Positions 1 to 6,101 are shown, counted from the first letter of the stretch. The stretch is DNA of 6,101 bases from Anaerolineales bacterium (GCA_015489255.1 WGAD01000055.1:1-6101); one strand, 5' to 3'. The notes: generated by a model not told the origin, from the letters alone. Program-made: numbers and translations.

Positions 1-87
1 ATCATCCCCGAAGGCGGCCACAACCTGACCGCCCTGGAAATGGTCATCGCCCGCATTGAACGCCTGCTGCACGAACAGGAAAACTGA
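1..87 (+). CDS. C-terminal 28 codons of an upstream gene (partial, function unknown)
   Basis: Frame 1 is open from the window edge to a TGA at 85-87 and encodes 28 residues. It begins with an Ile-Ile-Pro-Glu-Gly-Gly-His-Asn stretch, followed by an amphipathic helix rich in Leu, Ile, Glu and Arg. Codon choice matches the genes downstream, and the stop lies 16 bases before the next start, so it is probably the upstream member of the same operon. A Gly-Gly-His just before a terminal helix recalls the catalytic-histidine loop of alpha/beta hydrolases, but the fragment is too short to support that and I do not assign a family. The start and most of the protein lie outside the window. Confidence 0.75.
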   Translation: MIPEGGHNLTALEMVIARIERLLHEQEN

Positions 88-91
88 GCCG

Positions 92-98
92 AAAGGAG
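92..98 (+). promoter_or_regulatory. Shine-Dalgarno site for the cyclophilin gene
   Basis: AAAGGAG lies 5 bases upstream of the ATG at 104. It decides the start at 104 over an in-frame ATG at 56, which would overlap the preceding gene and add 16 residues (including two adjacent cysteines) that are not typical of the family. Confidence 0.8.
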
Positions 99-103
99 CT
101 CCC

Positions 104-616
104 ATGCCCCGCAAACAATGGTCTGCCCCTCCCGAAATGCAAATTGACCCCTCCCGCAGCTACACCGCTACCTTACACACCGAAAAGGGCGACATCACCC
201 TGCGCCTCTTCGCCGACAAAGCCCCGCGCACGGTCAACAACTTCGTCTTTTTGGCGCGTGAAGGCTTTTACGATGACACCATCTTCCACCGGGTGATCGA
301 TAACTTCATGGCCCAAGGCGGCGACCCCACCGGCAGTGGGCGCGGCGGCCCGGGCTACCGCTTCGCCGATGAATTTCACCCCGACCTGAAGCACGACCGC
401 CCGGGCATCCTCTCGATGGCTAACGCTGGCCCCAACACCAACGGCTCGCAATTCTTCATTACCCACGTCCCCACCCCCTGGCTGGACGGCAAACACAGCG
501 TCTTCGGCGAAGTCATCGCCGGGATGGATGTCTTGCTCTCCATTCCCGCGCGCGACCCGATGCGCCCGCAATCGCCGGGAGTCAAAATCTTGCGCGTGAC
601 CATCAGCGAAAGCTAA
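104..616 (+). CDS. Cyclophilin-type peptidyl-prolyl cis-trans isomerase
   Basis: This 170-residue protein catalyses cis-trans isomerisation of X-Pro peptide bonds and helps protein folding. There is no signal peptide or membrane segment, so it should act in the cytoplasm. One cyclophilin domain covers residues ~20-168. The core signature [14 protein letters not shown] is at 61-74, giving the catalytic Arg63 and pocket residues Phe68, Met69 and Gln71. [10 protein letters not shown] is at 111-120 (Phe118 in the pocket), and [10 protein letters not shown] at 126-135 supplies Trp126 and His131, matching Trp121 and His126 of human cyclophilin A. All active-site positions I can check are intact. 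The length is normal for a bacterial single-domain cyclophilin with a short N-terminal extension (residues 1-19, Pro- and Ser-containing). Its stop overlaps the next start by one base, so the two are probably co-translated. The substrate is not predictable. The family call is secure. Confidence 0.96.
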   Translation: MPRKQWSAPPEMQIDPSRSYTATLHTEKGDITLRLFADKAPRTVNNFVFLAREGFYDDTIFHRVIDNFMAQGGDPTGSGRGGPGYRFADEFHPDLKHDRPGILSMANAGPNTNGSQFFITHVPTPWLDGKHSVFGEVIAGMDVLLSIPARDPMRPQSPGVKILRVTISES

Positions 617-1152
617 TGGTCTCCCGTCGCCAGACGCTTTTGCGCCTCAGCGGCTTGCTCTTCATCCTCGGCATTAGCGCGCTCATCTACAGTTTGAGCG
701 ATGAAACTTCCCACCTGCTGGTTTACGGTTATCCGGGCATCTTTCTACTGGCCCTGCTGACCAACGCCACCGTCATCCTGCCCGTTCCCGGGCTGGCGAT
801 CGTCCTGGCAATGACCAGCGTCCTGCCGCCCTTTGGCGTTGCACTGGCCGCGGCCAGCGGAGCCGCGCTCGGCGAACTGTCCGGTTACCTCGGCGGCTTG
901 AGCGGCCAGGCCATCATATCCAATAGCAAACAATACCGCCGCATCGCGCCCTACATCCGGCGTTATGGCGCTTTGGCTGTTTTCCTGTTGGCCTCCATCC
1001 CCAACCCCTTCTTCGACCTGGCCGGCATCGCCGCCGGGATCGCTCGTATGCCCGTGTGGCGTTTCCTGCTCGCCTGCTGGGCCGGGCAAATGGTCAAAAT
1101 GCTCACGCTGGCCTACGCCGGAGCCGCTTCCTGGCGCTGGCTTTTGCATTGA
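616..1152 (+). CDS. VTT-domain (DedA/SNARE-associated-like) small integral membrane protein
   Basis: This is a 178-residue, very hydrophobic inner-membrane protein. Likely membrane or re-entrant segments are residues ~8-27, ~39-57, ~59-85, ~118-142 and ~147-170. Features typical of VTT/DedA-like proteins are the YGYPGIF entry (37-43), the proline-containing re-entrant region TNATVILPVPG (49-59), the Gly-rich GELSGYLGG (86-94), a short basic stretch with paired Arg before the next helix (~105-116), and SIPNPFFDLAGIAAG (127-141). The wider family includes bacterial DedA proteins and eukaryotic TMEM41B/VMP1. Several members are lipid scramblases or transport undecaprenyl phosphate; whether this short divergent member does so is unknown. 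The ATG shares its first base with the preceding TAA (TAATG), indicating termination-reinitiation, and there is no strong Shine-Dalgarno of its own. The N-terminus is basic, consistent with a cytoplasmic N-terminal end. Confidence 0.85.
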   Translation: MVSRRQTLLRLSGLLFILGISALIYSLSDETSHLLVYGYPGIFLLALLTNATVILPVPGLAIVLAMTSVLPPFGVALAAASGAALGELSGYLGGLSGQAIISNSKQYRRIAPYIRRYGALAVFLLASIPNPFFDLAGIAAGIARMPVWRFLLACWAGQMVKMLTLAYAGAASWRWLLH

Positions 1153-1169
1153 TCCCTGTTTTCCTGAGT

Positions 1170-1175
1170 GAGGAG
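1170..1175 (+). promoter_or_regulatory. Shine-Dalgarno site for the M20 peptidase gene
   Basis: GAGGAG lies 6 bases before the ATG at 1182, within the 29-bp gap after the membrane-protein stop. It decides the start at 1182. The longer reading frame from ATG 1056 would overlap the membrane-protein gene by about 100 bases and add 42 residues without family similarity. Confidence 0.8.
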
Positions 1176-1181
1176 AAGCGC

Positions 1182-2540
1182 ATGGCCTTCAAAAAACTGG
1201 ACGCCTGGCTGGAAACCCACCTGGATGAAAGCCTGGAAGAGTTGAGCCGGCTGGTCAACCAGCCCAGCATCGCCGCCCAGGGGCTGGGCCTGGAAGCCTG
1301 CGCCGAAATGGTGCAAGAGATGTTCGTTCGCCGTGGCTTCCAGGCAGAGATCCTGCCCACGGCGGGCGCGCCGATCGTCGTCGCCGAGCGCCGCGGGCGC
1401 AGCGACCGACGGCTGTTATTCTACAACCATTACGATGTCCAGCCCCCCGACCCCCTCGATCTGTGGACATCTCCCCCTTTCACCGCCACCCGTCGCGAGG
1501 GCAAACTGTATGGGCGCGGCGTCAGCGACGACAAAGGGCACCTCACCGCCCGGCTCTTCGCCCTGGACGCCTGGCTGGCGACCAGCGGCGAACTGCCCTG
1601 CACGGTCAAATTCATCGTCGAAGGCGAAGAAGAGATCGCCAGTCCCAACCTGCCCCCCTTCGTCCGCCAGCACAAAGAGCGTTTGCAAGCCGATGCCTGC
1701 ATCTGGGAATTTGGCGGCATCGACCAGCGCGGCGTCCCCATGCAATACCTGGGGCTGCGCGGCATCTGCTATGTGGAGCTTTCTGTAGAAACCGCCAACA
1801 CCGATTTGCATTCCGGGCTGGGCGGCTCCATCATGCCCAACGCGGCCTGGCGGCTGACCTGGGCGCTCGCCAGCCTGAAAGGCCCCGACGAACGCATCCG
1901 CATCCCCGGTTTCTATGAACATGTCCGCCCGCCCAGCGAGCGCGACCGTCAACTCCTCGCCCAACTGCCCGATCCGGCGGAAGAATATCGCCAGCGCTTC
2001 GGGATCTCCGGCTTTCTCAAGGGGCTGCAAGGCGGCCTGGAACTGCGCCTGGCCGAGGTCTTTGAACCCACCTGCACCATCTGCGGGCTGACCAGCGGCT
2101 ATCAGGGCGCCGGCAGCAAGACGGTTCAACCGGCCCGCGCAACAGCCAAAGTAGATTTCCGCCTGGTGCCCGACCAGGAGCCGGAGGACATTCTGCGCAA
2201 GCTGCGCGCCCATCTGGACGCCAACGGCTTTGCCGATGTGCAAATCTGCTACCTGGGCGGTGAATCGCCGGCCCGCACGGACCCCGATCACCCCTTCATC
2301 GACCTGGTGTGCGAAACTGCCCGCGAGGTATACGGCCAGCCGATGCAGCGCGTACCGCTGGTTGGCGGTTCTGGCCCCAACGCCCCCTTCATTCACGACC
2401 TCGGCTTGCCGGTGGCGACCGCCGGGTTAGGCTACCCCGACACCCGTGCCCACGCCCCCGATGAAAACATCCGCCTGGACCTCTACCTCCAGCACGCCCG
2501 CCACATGGCGCGTTTGCTGGGCGCCTTCGCCAAAGCATGA
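1182..2540 (+). CDS. M20 family metallopeptidase (dipeptidase/carboxypeptidase-like)
   Basis: This 452-residue cytoplasmic protein has no signal peptide and is a two-metal (normally zinc) hydrolase of the M20 family, predicted to cleave dipeptides or release a terminal residue from short peptides. The catalytic domain is split around a lid/dimerisation domain at ~residues 195-310. Predicted metal ligands are His83 in NHYDVQP, bridging Asp116 in GRGVSDDKG, Glu152 in EGEEE (with Glu151 as general base), Glu176 in CIWEFGG and His424 in RAHAPDE. Asp85 supports the first His. His210 in DLHSG corresponds to the lid histidine that completes the partner's active site in carnosinase-type dimers. GSGPNAPF (397-404) is the usual oxyanion/substrate loop region. 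Length is normal for PepV/CNDP2-like members. The third metal ligand is Glu rather than the Asp of CNDP2, so exact specificity is open. The stop overlaps the kinase start (ATGA). Confidence 0.93.
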   Translation: MAFKKLDAWLETHLDESLEELSRLVNQPSIAAQGLGLEACAEMVQEMFVRRGFQAEILPTAGAPIVVAERRGRSDRRLLFYNHYDVQPPDPLDLWTSPPFTATRREGKLYGRGVSDDKGHLTARLFALDAWLATSGELPCTVKFIVEGEEEIASPNLPPFVRQHKERLQADACIWEFGGIDQRGVPMQYLGLRGICYVELSVETANTDLHSGLGGSIMPNAAWRLTWALASLKGPDERIRIPGFYEHVRPPSERDRQLLAQLPDPAEEYRQRFGISGFLKGLQGGLELRLAEVFEPTCTICGLTSGYQGAGSKTVQPARATAKVDFRLVPDQEPEDILRKLRAHLDANGFADVQICYLGGESPARTDPDHPFIDLVCETAREVYGQPMQRVPLVGGSGPNAPFIHDLGLPVATAGLGYPDTRAHAPDENIRLDLYLQHARHMARLLGAFAKA

Positions 2541-5227
2541 ACCTGCGACGTTCTCGTCTGCTCCCCGCTCGCCATGATCTGACCACGCAAGTCATCTTGC
2601 TGTATGCCTTGTTGGTGGTCCCGCTGATGATTGCCCTGGTCATTTTCAGCACCACCATCAGCAACCGCGTTCAGAGCGACGTGCAGGCCACCGATCTGGC
2701 GTTGGCCAATGCTGTGGCCTCGGAGACAAACACCGCCATTTCCGACATGCTGCAAATGGTGGAAAACCTGGCGCGTTACGATGCCGTCCGGCGCGCCGAC
2801 CCGCTGGAAATGCGCCCTCTCTTCGAAACCGTCTCCAGCGCCCGCCCCAGCATCAACCTCATCTACCGCCTGGACGCCCAGGGGGTAATGGTTTATCACT
2901 TCCCCGTGGGCATTGCGCCCACCATCGGCCAAAACTTTGCCTTCCGCGAATACTTCCAGCGCGCCCGGGAGACGCACTACCCGCTGGTTTCGCTGGGGCG
3001 CATTTCCCCCACCACCGGCGAACCCGTCGCCACGGCGCTGATGCCCATCTGGACGGCGGAAAATGAATTCGACGGCGTGGTGGCCGTCAACATGCGTTTG
3101 ACCGATCTCAGCCAAACCATCACCAGCATCGCCGAAAAATACGACCCACAAAGCGGGTTCGAGATCATGATCCTGGACGCCCGCGGCCAGATCATCGCCC
3201 ACCCGAACCCGTCCTTCCTTCTCCGTACAGCCCAAGAAGTCCTGCCAGCAGTCTATCAACCCGTTTTGCACGGCAAGAGCGGGAGCGAGATCGCCTTCAG
3301 CCTGAACAACACGCGCCGACTATACACCTACGCCCCCATCAACCGCGCCGGTTGGGGGGTTATCATCAGCCGCCCCACCAGCGTAGCCTTCACCACGGCG
3401 ATCATCATCCGCCGTATTTCGCTGGCTTCCATTATCACCTTTCTCCTCGTTGGCGTTCTTTTCTGGGTTTTCCTCAATCGGCGTGTCATTCGCCCGCTGG
3501 AAAAGCTGGCCGAGGCCAGCAACCTGATTGGCACGGAAGAAAATCTACCCCCGGAAGACGTTGCCAGTTTGCAAAAACACGCTCGCTACAACGATCAGGT
3601 CGGGCAGCTCATCAAAAGTCTGTTGCGGGCAGAAACCGCGCTCTCCGCCCGAGTGCGCGAACAAACGATGCTGCTGGAAACCTCCACCATCGTGATTTCC
3701 ACGCTGGACCTGGACACGGTCCTCGATCGCATTCTGGAGCAGGTACAGCGGCTGCTCAATGTGAAGATGTGCGCCCTGGTAGCCCGCGAGGAAAACAGTG
3801 ATCGTTTCCGCATTCGCGCCAGTCGCGGGCTATCAGCCCGCTTCAGCCAGCAGCTGGTCATTTCGCCCAACGAGCCAGATTCGCCCACCATGCGGGCTAT
3901 CCGCACGCGGCAGCCCATCCAGATCAGCGATACGGAGACCGATCCCAGCTTCGTCTTGCGGCGCCCGCGGGCGCGCGCCGAGGGCTTCCGCTCCATGCTG
4001 GTCGTTCCCTTGAACACCAAACACACGCCACCCTCGGCCTTGCTTGTCTTCCGTCCCGAGCCGCACATCTTCACCCCCAGCGAAATCCGCCTCCTATCCA
4101 GCTTTGCCAACCAGGCCGCCATGGCGCTGGAAAACGCCGCCCTCTACGCCCGCAGCGACGCCCGCTTGCAAGAACAAACGCGCCGCCTGGAGGCCCTCGC
4201 CAGCTCCCTCAAGGATGGCCTGATCCTCAGCGACTGGCGCGGCGAGGTGGTATACGCCAACCGCCGCACGCTCGAGCTGGCCGACCTGAAGCCGGAAGAC
4301 ATGGCGGGCATTTCGGTAGACGCCATCCTGACCCGTATCATTCAAAAAAGCCCCGATCCCGGCCAAACGCGCCAGCGCATCAGCGAGGCCCTCAAACGGT
4401 ACACCAAACGCACCACCGAATTCCCCATTCAGCTGAACGACCGCCTGATTTACCTTTCTCTGCAAGTCTTCGATGTCACCGATCGCCACGGCGTCCCCAT
4501 CGGTCAGGGGCAATTGCTGCGCGACATCACCCCAGAGCGGGAGGTCGATCGCATGAAATCGAACCTGATTTCCACCGTCTCTCACGAGCTGCGCACGCCG
4601 CTGGCAGCCATTAAAGGGTATGCCAGCACCCTGCTGGCGGAAGATGTCGTCTGGGATGAAAAATCGCAGCGCGAGTTTTTGCGCATCATCTCCGATGAGG
4701 CCGACCGCCTCAGCCAGCTGGTGACAAACCTGCTAGACCTTTCTCGCCTGGAGGCCGGCCGCCTGCGGCTGCAAAAGCAGGCCGTAGACGTGCGCCAACT
4801 GATCCGCCAGGCCTTCCAAAACGCCAGCAAAGAGCCGGAGACCTCGCTGGAAATCGATATAGACCCCAACCTGCCCGCGGTGTACGCCGATCCGCTACGA
4901 TTGGAGACCATCTTGCGCAACCTGATCGAAAACGGCGCCAAATACGCCGGCCCCCTGGCGCACATTACCGTGCGCGTCAAACACACCCGGCGGCGCATTC
5001 TCTTCCGGGTGGAAGACAACGGCCCCGGCATCCCGCCGGAGGAAATGCCCCACATCTTCAAGCATTTTTACCGCATTGAAGGCCACCAGACCATGCGCGG
5101 CACAGGATTGGGGCTGGCGATTTGCGAGGGGCTGGTACGTGCCCACAACGGTGAAATATGGGTCGAACCCCTGGAAAACGGCACTTGTTTTGCCTTCACC
5201 CTGCCGCTGCTGGAGGAAACCGCATGA
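2537..5227 (+). CDS. Membrane sensor histidine kinase: dCache-like, HAMP, GAF, PAS, HisKA, HATPase
   Basis: This 896-residue two-component sensor autophosphorylates on histidine and passes phosphate to the regulator encoded immediately downstream. Domains in order: cytoplasmic basic N-terminus; TM1 ~18-39; extracytoplasmic dCache-like domain ~40-285; TM2 ~294-313; divergent HAMP ~314-368; GAF ~382-536; PAS ~548-665; HisKA ~672-742 with phosphoacceptor His683 in SHELRTPL; HATPase ~785-891. The ATPase shows an N box with Asn795 and Asn799, a G1 box DNGPGIP (827-833), an F box around Phe841/Phe844 and a G2 box GTGLGL (855-860). All catalytic boxes look intact. No receiver domain is fused. The GAF domain lacks an obvious chromophore cysteine and so is not clearly a photoreceptor. 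The start overlaps the peptidase stop by 4 bases (ATGA) and has no strong Shine-Dalgarno, so translational coupling is likely. The stop likewise overlaps the regulator start. The sensed signals are not determinable from sequence. Confidence 0.95.
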   Translation: MNLRRSRLLPARHDLTTQVILLYALLVVPLMIALVIFSTTISNRVQSDVQATDLALANAVASETNTAISDMLQMVENLARYDAVRRADPLEMRPLFETVSSARPSINLIYRLDAQGVMVYHFPVGIAPTIGQNFAFREYFQRARETHYPLVSLGRISPTTGEPVATALMPIWTAENEFDGVVAVNMRLTDLSQTITSIAEKYDPQSGFEIMILDARGQIIAHPNPSFLLRTAQEVLPAVYQPVLHGKSGSEIAFSLNNTRRLYTYAPINRAGWGVIISRPTSVAFTTAIIIRRISLASIITFLLVGVLFWVFLNRRVIRPLEKLAEASNLIGTEENLPPEDVASLQKHARYNDQVGQLIKSLLRAETALSARVREQTMLLETSTIVISTLDLDTVLDRILEQVQRLLNVKMCALVAREENSDRFRIRASRGLSARFSQQLVISPNEPDSPTMRAIRTRQPIQISDTETDPSFVLRRPRARAEGFRSMLVVPLNTKHTPPSALLVFRPEPHIFTPSEIRLLSSFANQAAMALENAALYARSDARLQEQTRRLEALASSLKDGLILSDWRGEVVYANRRTLELADLKPEDMAGISVDAILTRIIQKSPDPGQTRQRISEALKRYTKRTTEFPIQLNDRLIYLSLQVFDVTDRHGVPIGQGQLLRDITPEREVDRMKSNLISTVSHELRTPLAAIKGYASTLLAEDVVWDEKSQREFLRIISDEADRLSQLVTNLLDLSRLEAGRLRLQKQAVDVRQLIRQAFQNASKEPETSLEIDIDPNLPAVYADPLRLETILRNLIENGAKYAGPLAHITVRVKHTRRRILFRVEDNGPGIPPEEMPHIFKHFYRIEGHQTMRGTGLGLAICEGLVRAHNGEIWVEPLENGTCFAFTLPLLEETA
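5212..5217 (+). promoter_or_regulatory. Shine-Dalgarno site for the response regulator gene, inside the kinase 3' end
   Basis: GGAGGA lies 6 bases before the ATG at 5224. It favours this start over an in-frame ATG at 5158, which would add 22 residues without receiver-domain similarity. From 5224 the protein begins in the normal way for the family, a few residues before the first receiver beta-strand. Confidence 0.82.
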
Positions 5228-5931
5228 GCACACATTCCGCCACCATCCTGGTTGTGGACGACGAAAAATCGATCCTGAACTTCATTCGCAAGAACCTGGA
5301 AGTCCGCAACTACCAGGTTCTCACTGCGCACAACGGCCTCGATGCGCTTGCCATCTTCCGCACCCACGCCATTGACCTCATCATCCTGGACATCATGATG
5401 CCGCACATGGACGGCCTGGAGGTCCTGCGGCGCATCCGCCAGAAATCGCTGGTGCCCGTCATCATCCTCAGCGCCCTGGACGATGAAATTGAAAAGGTGC
5501 AAGCCTTCGACATCGGCGCCGATGATTACCTGACCAAACCTTTCGGCGTTGGCGAATTGTTGGGGCGGGTCAAAGCCGTGCTGCGCCGCAGTCAGTGGAG
5601 CGAACTGGACCTGACCACCGTCCCCGAGGAAACGCTGCAAGTTGGCCCCTTCCGCGCCGATATCGCCCGCCATACGATCTGGATGCGCGATCAAAAAATT
5701 GAACTGACGCCCACCGAATTCCGGCTGCTGGTCTATCTGATGCGCAACGCCGGCAAAGTGCTGCCTCATCAAACCATCTTGAAGGCCGTTTGGGGGCCGG
5801 AATACGGCAAAGAATCGGAATATCTGCGGGTGTACATCGGACGTCTGCGCCAAAAACTGGAAGATAACCCTTTGCAACCCCGCTATCTGCTGACAGAACG
5901 CGGCGTTGGCTACCGGCTCAACGTTTCCTGA
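5224..5931 (+). CDS. OmpR/PhoB-type response regulator with KdpE-like output domain
   Basis: This 235-residue DNA-binding transcription regulator is phosphorylated by the kinase encoded just upstream. The receiver domain covers ~6-122: acidic pocket Asp12/Asp13 (VVDDE), phosphoacceptor Asp56 in LIILDIMMP, switch Ser83, aromatic switch Tyr102, and conserved Lys105 in YLTKPF. A short linker (~123-138) leads to a winged-helix trans_reg_C domain (~139-233), with the ELTPTEFRLL segment, recognition helix SEYLRVYIGRLRQKLE (198-213) and the C-terminal GVGYRL wing. The VWGPEY and LRVYIGRLRQKLE wording strongly recalls KdpE, but the paired kinase is not KdpD-like at its N-terminus and no kdp transport genes are present, so I do not use that name. 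Its start overlaps the kinase stop by 4 bases. It is the last gene of the operon, followed by a terminator. Target promoters are unknown; autoregulation is possible but its promoter is not in the window. Confidence 0.96.
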   Translation: MSTHSATILVVDDEKSILNFIRKNLEVRNYQVLTAHNGLDALAIFRTHAIDLIILDIMMPHMDGLEVLRRIRQKSLVPVIILSALDDEIEKVQAFDIGADDYLTKPFGVGELLGRVKAVLRRSQWSELDLTTVPEETLQVGPFRADIARHTIWMRDQKIELTPTEFRLLVYLMRNAGKVLPHQTILKAVWGPEYGKESEYLRVYIGRLRQKLEDNPLQPRYLLTERGVGYRLNVS

Positions 5932-5937
5932 CCAGCG

Positions 5938-5963
5938 CAACCGCCTGCGGGCGGTTGTTTTTT
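5938..5963 (+). terminator. Rho-independent terminator of the operon
   Basis: A perfect 8-bp GC-rich stem, CAACCGCC (5938-5945) with GGCGGTTG (5950-5957), closes a TGCG tetraloop and is followed directly by six T residues (5958-5963). It begins 6 bases after the regulator stop. This is a textbook intrinsic terminator and the only one I see in the window, so it marks the 3' end of the multi-gene transcript. Confidence 0.93.
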
Positions 5964-5970
5964 AACCCAA

Positions 5971-5986
5971 GTTGCGGATTAGCAAC
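5971..5986. other. Small hairpin downstream of the terminator
   Basis: GTTGC (5971-5975) and GCAAC (5982-5986) can form a 5-bp stem around a 6-base loop. It lies 7 bases after the T-tract and has no T-run of its own on the + strand. Reading on the - strand it is followed by sequence containing an A-run rather than T. It may be a transcript-end structure or chance; function unassigned. Confidence 0.35.
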
Positions 5987-5997
5987 AGGTATCCATT

Positions 5998-6089
5998 GTG
6001 TCATTGCAAGCGACCGCAAGGAGCGAAGCAAGCCCCTGTATGACGATGTGGGAGATGGCTTCAGGCGCGATGCGCCCTCGCCATGACAC
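5998..6089. repeat. Imperfect palindromic intergenic repeat (MITE/REP-like), about 92 bp
   Basis: The segment starts GTGTCATTGCAAGCG and ends with sequence whose reverse complement is GTGTCATGGCGAGGG. These terminal inverted repeats match at 12 of the first 15 positions, with the outer seven perfect. Further in, GAAGC (6025-6029) pairs with GCTTC (6058-6062), and a GGCGC/GCGCC hairpin (6064-6076) lies in the right arm. There is no open reading frame. The GTCATTGC...GAAGCAA wording matches a class of intergenic repeats I recall as abundant in Chloroflexota and some other bacterial genomes. Only one copy is in the window, so repetitiveness is inferred. CCAT occurs just outside both ends (5993-5996 and 6090-6093, offset by one base on the left), which could be a target duplication or chance. 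Confidence 0.6.
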
Positions 6090-6101
6090 CCATCCTCCTT
6101 A

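Noticed and set aside
56..103. 16-codon upstream extension of the cyclophilin
   Set aside because: It overlaps the end of the preceding gene in another frame, and AAAGGAG is correctly spaced for the ATG at 104.
1056..1181. 42-codon upstream extension of the M20 peptidase
   Set aside because: It overlaps the membrane-protein gene, lacks family similarity, and a good Shine-Dalgarno points to the ATG at 1182.
1153..1181. Possible promoter between the membrane protein and the peptidase
   Set aside because: The 29-bp gap is mostly filled by the ribosome binding site and contains no recognisable -35/-10 pair.
1416..2396. Long minus-strand open frame (326 codons) opposite the M20 peptidase
   Set aside because: The + strand protein here has all M20 catalytic motifs. 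The antisense product is Gly/Ala/Gln-rich with no recognisable domain, as expected from G/C-rich third codon positions.
2483..3271. Minus-strand open frame (262 codons) opposite the kinase N-terminus
   Set aside because: It crosses the peptidase-kinase junction and is composition-driven. The + strand reading gives a clear membrane segment and sensor domain.
2537..5931. Naming the pair kdpD/kdpE
   Set aside because: Only the regulator's output domain and part of the kinase N box are Kdp-like. The sensor's N-terminal architecture is different and no kdpFABC genes are present.
5068..5940. Minus-strand open frame (290 codons) opposite the response regulator
   Set aside because: It mirrors a well-supported regulator gene, starts inside the terminator region, has no ribosome binding site of note and no family motif.
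5998..6089. CRISPR repeat or tRNA-like structure
   Set aside because: There is only one unit, no regularly spaced direct repeats, and no cloverleaf with anticodon arm. The symmetry is inverted, not direct.

Overview
The window is GC-rich, almost fully coding, and reads on the + strand throughout. Codons strongly favour G/C at the third position. The closest overall impression is a Chloroflexota bacterium, probably Anaerolineae-like. This rests on the style of the VTT membrane protein, the M20 dipeptidase and the multi-sensor kinase, and on a 3' intergenic repeat starting GTGTCATTGC, which I associate with such genomes. The assignment is an inference from recalled sequence style, not a search.

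Layout: positions 1-87 hold the last 28 codons of an upstream gene. Five complete genes follow: a cytoplasmic cyclophilin-type peptidyl-prolyl isomerase (104-616), a small VTT/DedA-like membrane protein (616-1152), an M20-family metallopeptidase (1182-2540), a large membrane-bound hybrid-sensor histidine kinase (2537-5227) and an OmpR/PhoB-type response regulator (5224-5931). A strong intrinsic terminator (5938-5963) sits 6 bases after the last stop. The remaining 138 bases are non-coding. They contain a small hairpin and a roughly 92-bp imperfect palindromic repeat resembling a MITE or other intergenic repeat.

Gene spacing is very tight: 16 bp, a 1-bp overlap, 29 bp, a 4-bp ATGA overlap, and another 4-bp ATGA overlap. 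No internal terminator and no room for an intergenic promoter are visible, so the five genes (and probably the truncated first one) look like one transcription unit ending at the terminator. The kinase and regulator clearly form a two-component pair. The kinase is built as TM, periplasmic/extracellular dCache-like domain, TM, divergent HAMP, GAF, PAS, HisKA, HATPase. Its partner has a KdpE-like DNA-binding C-terminus. The M20 peptidase is translationally coupled to the kinase, which suggests a link between peptide or dipeptide turnover and signalling. The dCache segment, however, lacks the familiar amino-acid-binding signature, so the ligand is unknown.

The genes belong to familiar families. 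I did not find a clear new defence, mobile or RNA system. The most unusual points are the peptidase-kinase coupling, the kinase's domain mix and stretched HAMP, and the palindromic repeat behind the terminator.
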